Assembly: GCA_963970005.1 (NCBI GenBank)
Contig: CAXAMN010015335.1
Coordinates: 1,133,568 to 1,197,567, forward strand
Source of the DNA: Durusdinium trenchii
Lineage: Eukaryota; Sar; Dinophyceae; Suessiales; Symbiodiniaceae
DNA length: 64,000 bases
Direction of reading: 5' to 3'
Shown: one piece after another, positions 55,300-64,000 of the stretch
Position numbering within the stretch: the stretch's first letter is position 1
How the letters are laid out: every line of letters begins with the position of its first letter
The notes under the pieces: model-generated
Seen by the model: the letters and a program-made list of their open reading frames with translations, nothing else
The model's database searches: none
What the model was told of the DNA's origin: nothing
Position numbers and translations under genes: made by a program

Positions 55300-55480
55300 G
55301 CCTCCAAACTCCACTTCGATCTCCGCACCATGTCTTTCACCGCCCGCGGATGTTGGACGTTCCAGGTTTTCTCATTCCTGATCGAATGACTTGGGCAGGG
55401 CTTCGTGAGCATAGCAGCGCGGGCAGACCGGCGGAAACGGAAAACAGCACCTCTTGCAGAAAATGCCAGGGCCCTGGATA
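55300..55480 (-). CDS. Candidate coding segment, three frames open
   Basis: An acceptor GGTTGTTATCCAG|GG lies near 55476. One frame has FCKRCCFPFPPVCPRCYAHE, a CxxC...CxxC zinc-ribbon-like pattern ending at TGA. Another ends in KTWNVQHPRAVKDMVRRSKW. The frame is unresolved. Confidence 0.3.
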
Positions 55481-56680
55481 ACAACCAAAGTGCTTGATCT
55501 AGTTAGTTTAACACGCAACCCAGCACAGGCCCTAATTGTTGTCATCAGCATTGGCAATAGGCCATGCTCAACTCATATTATTTGTAACATGCTTCCGCTG
55601 AAGCTTTTGAGGACCTTGGAGCTGCTGCTTTTGACCCGTAACTGACCCGTAACTTCAGTTACCTCCACAATCTGATCTTCTACAGTTACCTACTTTCAGC
55701 TTGATTGCTTCCACTGATAAAAGCACGTGCGGCTGCGGGCCGGTCCGGTTGTTAAAAGTATGACAGTCAAGGTCAATTGTATCATTTGCCCCCCCTACTT
55801 GCAAGTGGACACGACCCACTTGCAATTGAACATCTTTGGGTGCTCCCTTGCCCCCTCCCCAAAAAGGCTTTGGGTTGCAAACCCACCCATGCTGCTCTGG
55901 CCCTGGCTGCGCAGAAACTTTTGGCGCAGTCATGGAGCAATCGCCATTGCTTCCCAACTAAGATGACGAACAAGGACCAGGATATGAGGCACTAATGGTC
56001 TGGGATTTGCCGTGACCTCATTTATCTGGACAATTCCAGGAAGTCACTGACATGGGAAGCAAACTCTCTGAACTGACCTTGTAGGGGGAACTCTTGTTGT
56101 ATCCTGAAAGCTGCTGCTTGGCTCTCACAGCTTCTCCTTTGTGGTTGGCTTCTCGTGGTTTCTTAGAGCGGCTCCAATGGCCAGTTTGGCTTCTGTGTTT
56201 GGCGACCGTTGCAGTCTGAATCGAACAAAAGGACACCTGTAAAACCAAGTCTTTTCCATCATGTAAACATAGGATGAACACACCCGTCCTACTAGTTTGC
56301 TCCGCGAGTGCAAAGGAACAAAGCAAAGGGCAATCGCAAGAGTATATGCCCAAACCACCCCCAAAATGTTACTGTATTTGTTTAACCTCCTTTGAGACAG
56401 TCTCCATTCACAGCGCACACGTGGGTCCTGCTATGTTAAAATGACCAGCCCTAGAAAAAGGGACACCATGTCATTGACTCCATGATGTCGGCTTCGTTGG
56501 ATTGAACATCAACCCGAACATACTGGACACTGGCTAAGCAGTCATGGGAAATCAAAAAGGGAAACATACACTATTACTCTAAGAACAGCAAATGTATACA
56601 TATATGTGTATATATATATACACATACAAATTAGTATATTACACACACATATATATATATAGTAAAGCTATCCAAGTTGC

Positions 56681-56764
56681 TGGGAAGTAAAGGCCCCTGC
56701 CGCCAATTCGCACGTCCGAGCCTCCGATCTTCGGCAACTCCAAGCCCGGGCTTTGCAATGCAAC
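56681..56764 (-). CDS. Candidate 28-codon exon, family unknown
   Basis: The acceptor is GCCCAGAGAAAG|GTT and the donor TACTTCCCA|GCAACT (GC). The peptide VALQSPGLELPKIGGSDVRI and GGRGLYFP is beta-rich and protein-like. Confidence 0.45.
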
Positions 56765-56816
56765 CTTTCTCTGGGCCACCCTTGGACCAGCAACTTAGCA
56801 CAGACCACAAATCCTC

Positions 56817-56920
56817 TATAGTTTCAGAGGTTCGATGGCACTGGCACCCCACTATGTCCTTTAGATCGGCGTCCATATAAACGCCCAAATTTGGGGAATT
56901 GTGCCATCTACTCTCAATGC
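56817..56920. mobile_element. MITE-like element, family B
   Basis: TAGTTTCAGAGGTTCGATGG followed by CACTGGCACCCCA; right end TTTGGGGAATTGTGCCATCT and ACTCTCAATGC. Confidence 0.6.
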
Positions 56921-56981
56921 ACAACAGTGTTTCTATATCTGTGTGCCTGCCCGTCTGCCTGCCCACATGCCGTCCGTACAC

Positions 56982-58121
56982 ACATTCGCAACAAACTCAG
57001 CATGCAGGACAGGCTGCCAATGGCTGGCTCCTCCTTCCAGCAAGAAGAGTTAACAACAAAAAGCAAACACTGAATGGAAAGTATATCCTGGAATCAAACC
57101 CCGTTGACCTGCAAGGGGCTAGATTCAAAGGCACCCTTAACTGGGTCTGTGGTCATTAGTGAGCATTTTTTCACACATGTTCATGGTCACTTGCAGCTCT
57201 GATGAGCCGAAAAAAAGAAGTCAACTTGAGAGACCAAAAAGCACCGCGTGGGCAGCTCGGTCTTGAAGAATGTCTACTTTCTGTGGAGAAGGAAAAGCCC
57301 AATCAACGAAACAGTCTCCATGACGGGGCTGTGTGGGTCAAAACCAAGATGCCTTGGTTGACATACCTGGTTGGTGAAGCTACGGACCATGTCTCCAGGT
57401 TACAGGTTCTCCCCATAGCTGTTGACAGGGAAACGGACCCAAGAATTGGCTGCGGCACTTTCTACCTACCATGTTCTACCTCTAGCCAGCGGGACTGCCA
57501 ATGAAGTTCCCTCCGACCGGCGGCAGCAACTGGTCGTGTGCCAGAACTCTGGAAGCATCCAAGTCACGCGCATGGAACTAGTCACTTGAGCCATGGTGAT
57601 CCAATCTCACAGCTCATGACCTCACAGCTTCATCTTTTAAAAGTAATTACCCGAACACTGCTTGGCAACAAGGGAGATATATATGCACCCATCATGGGTC
57701 CCAGGCTCAGTCAAACTGACCGCGGCGCTTCTCGGCTTCTTTGATTAACATAAGCTCCGTCCGATCTTCCTCTCATTGGCACCGGGCGCCAATCCTTCCG
57801 CCACTGATGCATTTGGATCTGTAGTCAACACACACATTATAATGTATTATATGCGGAATGCATATAGAGGTATTACTACTATATCACACACTTGTGGGTT
57901 CAATAACCTATATGGTCATGCCACATAATTACTATACATGCTGTATGCTCCTCTGAAATCATAAGGTCAAAGGGCGTAATTTCAAGCCCCAAAAAATAAA
58001 TTAATATAACTTATCCGGGCCACAACGACAACGCGCACCCAAAAAGCATAAAAAAAAACTCCAAAGCGGCCACCTTGGAACCCAACACCCGCCGACACCC
58101 GCCCTCACCCGACCCCTCTAT
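56982..58121. other. No recognisable gene
   Basis: Short ORFs only, AT-rich in 57820-58010. No exon-like GC-rich segment with splice-like borders was found. Confidence 0.35.
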
Positions 58122-58185
58122 TATTGGGATGGCTGAACGGGGGTCAATGTTGGCATCTATTCCATACATGCATGGATGGTCTAGG
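58122..58185. mobile_element. Family A element, right half
   Basis: GGGATGGCTGAACGGGGGTC followed by AATGTTGGCATCTATTCC and CATGCATGGATGGTCTAGG. Confidence 0.5.
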
Positions 58186-58274
58186 TTATGATAGAGCATC
58201 CCAACATCACTCTCTACTACCTGTGGACCTGCCAAAGGAGTGCCATTCTGGGTCTTCTGGCATAAATTCCAAAC

Positions 58275-58376
58275 TAACAAGGCACGACGAAGCTTGGCTG
58301 CAGTGTGATCCATTTCTTCTGCCGTTTCGGGCCTTTTCGGGTTTTCCATTTTGGCCGGTTTGCTGACCGCACCAGT
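58275..58376 (-). CDS. Candidate 34-codon exon, family unknown
   Basis: The acceptor is GTCAGGTTGCAG|ACT and the donor GCCTTGTTA|GTTTGG. The peptide includes KMENPKRPETAEEMDHTAAK. Strongly protein-like and in phase. Confidence 0.5.
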
Positions 58377-58683
58377 CTGCAACCTGACTAAACAAGACAA
58401 TGGAACATGACTGTGAACATAAGGAGCGGTTGCTCGACTAGAGGCACACGTTGCATCCGTAGCAACTAGCACTGAGAATTTGGTTGGCCAGGATGTCAGT
58501 TACTGATGTCAATATATACTCATCCCCAGCGGCTTGATTCCAAGACATCGGCACAACCCTAGAAGCTGTGAACAAAACATAACGAAACCTTCTAAGCCAC
58601 CAGGCTCTTGTAATCATCTGGCTGGACGTTGAACCGAAGGGAAGGCTCTTTCACCGACTTACAACTCGGGCCGCACGTGGCAC

Positions 58684-58745
58684 CGGCGGAAATGGGCGGC
58701 ACAGGGAAGCCAGAAAGGCTCGAGGCGTTCCGCTCGGAGGCGTCG
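58684..58745 (-). CDS. Candidate exon, family unknown
   Basis: The acceptor is GCTTTATAG|CGACG and the donor TTTCCGCCG|GTGCCA. The peptide DASERNASSLSGFPVPPISA. The frame also stays open to a stop at 58592. Confidence 0.4.
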
Positions 58746-58889
58746 CTATAAAGCCCCGCCGGAGGGAGTTCAGTTCTGCACATGTGCCACGGGAGAATGG
58801 TCAGGTCGGTCCCTGTGGGCTGGAGGGCCACATGTTGGGAACATGGCGGGGAACTGTTTGACATGGGCAGGTTTATGGTGGTCTTCAGC

Positions 58890-58976
58890 CGTGGCTAATG
58901 TGTCTTGCATGGTCCTTCTCAGACACGGCCCGCACGCCCGACTTGTGCAAAGGCGCTCTCGCCAGTTCTCGCCGTC
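58890..58976 (-). CDS. Candidate exon, frame uncertain
   Basis: The acceptor is CTCACCCCGAG|GAC; a GC donor is proposed at GCCACG|GCTGAA. Frames DGENWRERLCTSRACGPCL and RRELARAPLHKSGVRAVS are both open. Confidence 0.35.
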
Positions 58977-59986
58977 CTCGGGGTGAGATGTGGGTTGAGA
59001 TGGTAGATAGGCATGTGGCCAGTTTCTGAGCAATTGTCACCAAGTGATTGAGGGTGAACGCAGTGCTTTGGGTGAACGGAGTGTCCTGATACCCTAGTCC
59101 CAGAAGTTCAATCACAAACCTTGCCCAATTTCTTGAGAGATTAGCCCATTGTCTGCAGTCTGTCTATGCTAGGTGGTGGAGTTATCATTCCACCATCCCA
59201 CAAAACAAAAGTTGCCAAGTGAATTCACCATGCGGCTTTGGTGCCAAACTGCCATCACACTATTACACATGTTCACACTCTTCGTCGCACATCTCAAGCT
59301 TTGGACGTCTCTAACTTGGCCGAGACATCGGCCCAGACCCCATCCATCGCGGCCTCACACACCACCAGCCCAATGGCTGTGCTGTAGCAGCCGAGACGTC
59401 AAACGTGCAAAGGTGGATTTTTCTTGAGAAAAAGGCAAGTTCAGTCTAGCACCCAAATGGCCAAACATGGCCAAACCAATTCCTTGCTATCACACACCGA
59501 AGGGGATGATCTTGCTATGAGGATCTATGAGGGATAAGAAGTTTCACTCTTAGTCTGTCACACAGTGGACCGACAAACTCCACTTAAAGCTTGGGACGTC
59601 TCCATCTTTGAGTTCCAACTCCACCAGTTCCCCAGTTCGCATTCCTCCACCAACACGGCTCCTAGTTCAAGTTCCTATTTGGCCCTCTAAAAGCTGCCAA
59701 ATGGGGGTTTGTTATATAATCAAGAGTGTACATTAGTTACATTAGTCAGTTGTACTTGACACTTTTAGAAGCCATCAAAGAGAACATGTGTGAACCGTTA
59801 AAACCAACGAGTTCAGCCGGTCACAAGCGGCACCGGGATGCAGCCCCTCCGTTTTTTAGGCGATGTCCTGCCTGATCAAAGCCGCCCTCTATTTTCAAAG
59901 GCCAGGGCAGGAAATGGGCTGAAGCCACACAAAAATCAATGCAAGGTGAATCCTGGTGAAATGTGCCGTCTTACTGTTCTTTTAAC

Positions 59987-60054
59987 CAGCTGCATGAATG
60001 CCATCAGGCCGGGAGCTTCCCCGAGATCAGTGACGTGGACCACGCAGTTCAACG
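59987..60054 (-). CDS. Candidate exon, family unknown
   Basis: The acceptor is GCCACATCAG|CGTT and the donor TGCAGCTG|GTTAAA. The peptide LNCVVHVTDLGEAPGLMAFM. Confidence 0.45.
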
Positions 60055-60230
60055 CTGATGTGGCGCTCGTCCTCTGTCCTCTTTTGGAGCCCGCAAATGG
60101 CTCTCCAAACAAAGCTACCATGAAGCAGCCAGTCGAAAAGTCCTGTCAGGCTGTCAGGGTCGATGGCTGCCACTCATCCGGCGAAGGTCTTAGCTGTCTT
60201 GGCGAATGAGAAAAACAAGTCTCGGTGCAG

Positions 60231-60324
60231 GGCATATATGCCAGTCAATTGGGGTGGTTGAAAAGGGGTCAACATGGGTCAATGACTGGGTCAATGTATT
60301 CCAGTCCCATGGATGGTCTGAGGA
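60231..60324. mobile_element. Family A element
   Basis: GGCATATATGCCAGTCAATT, then GGTGGTTGAAAAGGGGTCAA and the right arm CCAGTCCCATGGATGGTCTG. Confidence 0.6.
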
Positions 60325-61271
60325 TTTAGAGGTGCCTTTGTCATGCATTGTCCCCTATCATGTTGAGTAATGTGGAGTATCGCATCCGACTCCGCCATCG
60401 ACCCCGGAGCTACCATACAGATCCCTTGCCACGGCTTTTTGAGTTCAAAGGAGTGACATCAGCCGGTGACATCTAGACAGTCGCCTGCGATAAACTCCTA
60501 CGCCACGCATGAATCCAATAGGTTTGCGACGAAGTATCTTCCTTAAGGAAGATCTTCAGGAACGCTAGGGTTGGGGCGCGTCTGCTACTTTGCAAAATAC
60601 GAACTGAGCATGAACATGCCCTGCTGGTTGCTCGATGACTGGTTGAAGTTCAACGAATTGATGGACCAGCCATCATCGCCGCCAACCCTCCCAAAACGCG
60701 TTGGCTGTTTCAAAGATTTCCCTGCACACCACGATGGTGAATTCCACGAAAAACGCAGCAGCTGAGCTGTTCGAGAAATTGCGTGCCACGAACATTAAGA
60801 GATCCATTGAAATCCATATTTCCAGCGAGCTTTTTCTCCAATTGTTCAGCCAAGCCGGGGGGACTTGCTGGCATGCTGGCATGCCAGACCACTACTACCC
60901 CTAGGACTCATGGTCTGGCTCCCCCAGGCGCTGTGAGGGGGTAACCATGCAAAACAAAACAATTAGATGACACGGGCCAACTCCGGTCGAAGACACATGA
61001 ACAAAGTCTTTGGCAATGCAAATCTGATTGAATATCATCTGCTGGGTGAGTTTCAACGAAACTGCCAGCTTACAGCAATAAATCAACACTTATTGGCCTA
61101 GCTAACAATGCCTAACATATAATACAGTAGGCCTATCCCATCACCAGCCTCGGACGAAACAAATCCAAAACTGTCACAGGGTGTGCTGCGCGCCGCGCGT
61201 GTGCTGCGTCTGGTGTGCTGCGCCCAACACACCACTTGATCCCATTTGATCCGGAAAACACGTCGACGTAC

Positions 61272-61323
61272 GAGCTCGATGACGAACAATGCGGTGCGGC
61301 CGCCGGAAAAAACACGGGATCTT
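61272..61323 (-). CDS. Candidate short exon
   Basis: The acceptor is CACCCAAACAG|AAG and the donor CGAGCTC|GTACGT. The peptide KIPCFFRRPHRIVRHRA is basic. Other frames are open. Confidence 0.35.
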
Positions 61324-63584
61324 CTGTTTGGGTGACGCCACTGCGAGTGGGATCTTGGCTGCTGGAGTGGGTCACAGTGATTGAGTAGTGGTTTCGGCGG
61401 AGACAAAAGGTGAGCATGAGTTAAAGCATGTCAAAGCTGTAGGACAAGATCTATGTGAGTGGTGACATGGCGGCCGGGCTTGTTCGAACCCGACCAGTTG
61501 TTGGTGACCCCACCCATCAGTAAATCGGAAAGTAACCAGCTCTCGGTCGATGCAACGAACTCAGGTATCTGCCCAGCTGGATGACACGCGAATTGGCCTG
61601 TGCGTTTGTAGCACATACCTGCCTCTGTGGCTCCTTGTTATCTGTCTCTGTCCGGGGCTTTCCTGAGAGGTCTTGAGAAGTCGTCGAGCAATTCCCAGGC
61701 CCTGCGGTCACTATCCCCCGCGAATTGAATTGGTTCCAGCAATTAGGTTGATGAAGCGCTGCCCGCAGCAGCACGACCCCTAGAGAAAACAGCACCTGCA
61801 GGAAACCCACCAAACGAAGCTGGACGAGTCCAATAGCACAGGAAAACACATGCAAAAACCTCTGGTGTCAGGTTGAGCCACGAGACTGAACCACCTCCCC
61901 AAGAACCCCACTGGCATGACTAGGCCGGCTAATAGTCCATTGGACACCCAGACAGGATGGTCCTGGTATATATCATTATCTATCATTCTATATCATTCTA
62001 TCATGTACTAGAACAACCACCCGGTTGGAGGATCGAACTCTGCATCTCCAAGGCCGAGGACCCTCCGCACTACCCTCCGCGCCGTCACGGCGCGTTTCTG
62101 CACGCCCGGTCAACCGGTTTCCCCAATGGTCAGGGTCACCCGATCCGGGCCGATCCGGCCCTTGGTGCCAGTTGGCCTACATGTCAGGGTCCCAAACATG
62201 TCAAAACCCTTTGGACATCTGGATGGATCAAAAGATCTGAACAAACCGGATGACCATCCCATCTTCCAGTGCTGCTGCTACCCCCGAAAGGTGGCCCCCA
62301 AAAAGTTCCTCTGGAAAGCCGAGACACTGACGGCACCATGATGCGCTTTCTTATTGCGCACCCTAAAACGGGCCGAGTAACACCAGCAAAGCGCTGATTG
62401 CGAGCGTGCGCGAGCCAGTCTCGAGAGAGGATTGGACATCACAACCCCAAGTCCGCGCAAGAATGACAGCTCAAGAAGTCACTGGAACGCCTGCTCCACT
62501 GAAGAGATTCATTCATTGGAGTCCATGTTCCATGGTTTGGGAAACGAAGGTGGATCACGAAGGTGGAGTCCTTAATGTGGAACATGGAGATGAACCAATT
62601 GAAAAAAAAAGAACTGCTCTTTAAGGTGTCCATGCCTTCAAAATCGTAGTGACCCCCACATTAATCCAAAAGATACAAACAAGATCAAACAATTTAATAA
62701 CTGAATTACTGAATTTACTGAATCAGTATGTTTCAGATTTGTGTCTATCTACCCGGACCTTCCAACAGGTCACCACCAGGTTCTATGGTAGATACATGTA
62801 GGTCATGTAGGTGTACCCCTGTAATCTGACACCTTCTAATTCTAAGGAACTCGATCAAGCAGGCAGACTTTCGGTGGCCTTCCACCCTCTGTAGCATCCG
62901 TAGATCTAAAAGCCAGCGGAATAGAAGGACTGAATCTGGGGATTCCCCCAAGTTGGAGTTCCAGTTTCCAACATCTGCTCCATCACAGGGAGTCCAGTTC
63001 CAGACAGCTGGAGCTGCTACGATCCTTTTCACCAGCCCTTTGACTCTTTGACCCTTGTGAAGCCTGCTACTTCGACCATGGTCTCAACGGCCTACAGCCG
63101 CCGCGCGGCCAGACCATGTTCCGCCGTCATCCTTTAGGAGCGGGACTCACCTCGACTGGAGTTCGGGGCTGACCTGAGTACGTGGGGGGGCGCGTGCGGA
63201 GCACCTGCAGCTGGGTCAGTGCAGGAAGTAAAAAGTGAAGCAACCCACCTACTTGACGAACAGAAGATGTAAACGGGTTTTCTGAGTCCAGTTTCAGGAC
63301 CTAGAAGAGGAAGTGGTGAGCAATGAGCATGACCTTTTCTTTCCCTTCAAGGGCCAGCGAGGGTGTGGAATACCTTCATCTGCACCAGCCGGACATCCAC
63401 CACATATCACATATATCCACTACATATATCATTTAGTGCCCCTCAAATCCATGGAAACTTCATCTGGCCTGATATTTGCAAGTGGTCACTGCAGTTGAAA
63501 ACTCCGAACTCACAAACCTCATTCCGCCCAGCCGGTGCAACCCCATTCAGGGTCGGAGCCGTTCCTCCCGGGGGGGGGTGGGGA
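61324..63584. other. No gene assigned
   Basis: A GC-rich patch at 62050-62160 may hold a minus-strand mini-exon (KRAVTARR), but the borders are weak. Otherwise no signal I can interpret. Confidence 0.3.
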
Positions 63585-63695
63585 CGCTTCCGGCCCCTCC
63601 GCCGAGCCGCTCGCCCGAAGGATTCTTCGCCGCGAGGACCTTCAGCATGGAGCGCAATTCCTTGACCTCCTGCTCCATACGTGCCAACGGGATGC
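63585..63695 (-). CDS. Candidate coiled-coil exon at the right end of the window
   Basis: The acceptor is GCGACCCGCCAG|GC. The peptide PLARMEQEVKELRSMLKVLA is a heptad-like coiled coil, followed by a Gly/Pro-rich linker. The donor is probably GTCCCC near 63585. It is the most upstream exon seen on this strand. Confidence 0.5.
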
Positions 63696-64000
63696 CTGGC
63701 GGGTCGCCCGGCGCAGAAACGGAGCATTGGAACGGCGAACATGTGCGAACAAGGTGTTGAGCGAGACGAAGTGGAGTGGAGAAACCGTTTGACCCCAAAG
63801 AGGACTCACGACGGGTACGACAAAACAATCAGCACCTTCTGCGGTTCCAGCACCCTCTGCGGTTCTGCAAACGGTAGGAACTCAGGTGCCAATTCTCCAT
63901 GGCCCACTCATCATGGCGGTCTCACCGCAACAGTCAACCACTGTCAAAGGCCAAAAGCTTTGCATTGACATGTTTGACACGATTAAGAATGAGCATGACC

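Noticed and set aside
57595-57610. CTTGAGCCATGG, third possible DinoSL-like match
   Set aside because: Lacks the TTT run; only eight useful bases match.

Overview
The window looks like nuclear DNA of a dinoflagellate, most likely of the Symbiodiniaceae type; the genus is an inference. Three things point there. Coding sequence is cut into very short exons (32 to 225 nt) with AG|G-type junctions and many GA or GC splice donors. There are numerous short hairpin elements between exons. A Ty1/copia-type element has a degenerate match to the dinoflagellate spliced leader just upstream of it. No bacterial operon, rRNA, tRNA or CRISPR was seen. The sequence contains one 10-N assembly gap (46580-46589).

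Layout. Positions 1-7352 (minus strand) hold a copia-like retrotransposon that runs off the left edge. It has a 2035-aa ORF (coiled-coil Gag, two CCCH zinc fingers, aspartic protease, integrase), followed in a different frame by a reverse transcriptase that is still open at position 1. From about 7.5 kb to 64 kb, nearly all recognisable coding signal is also on the minus strand, as many small exons about 0.5-2 kb apart. Four groups could be assembled by eye into genes with compatible splice phases. These are an OVCA2/FSH1-type serine hydrolase (19.06-23.33 kb), a DUF924 protein (28.9-32.4 kb), an AlkB/ALKBH2-like 2-oxoglutarate dioxygenase (37.3-41.5 kb) and a TPR protein (49.3-52.1 kb). A calcineurin-like metallophosphoesterase exon lies at 45.1-45.2 kb. 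About 25 further exon-like segments lack an assigned family. The arrangement fits a head-to-tail, one-strand gene array as known in dinoflagellates; fusion of some of these into larger genes cannot be excluded.

The introns and spacers carry several families of 75-130 bp inverted-repeat (MITE-like) elements, each family recurring or forming near-perfect hairpins, plus microsatellites. A striking stretch at 16961-17483 contains twelve exact copies of CTTACGC, all in one orientation and without an obvious function.

All exon boundaries were placed by eye from reading frame, family motifs and splice-like junctions. They need transcript data.
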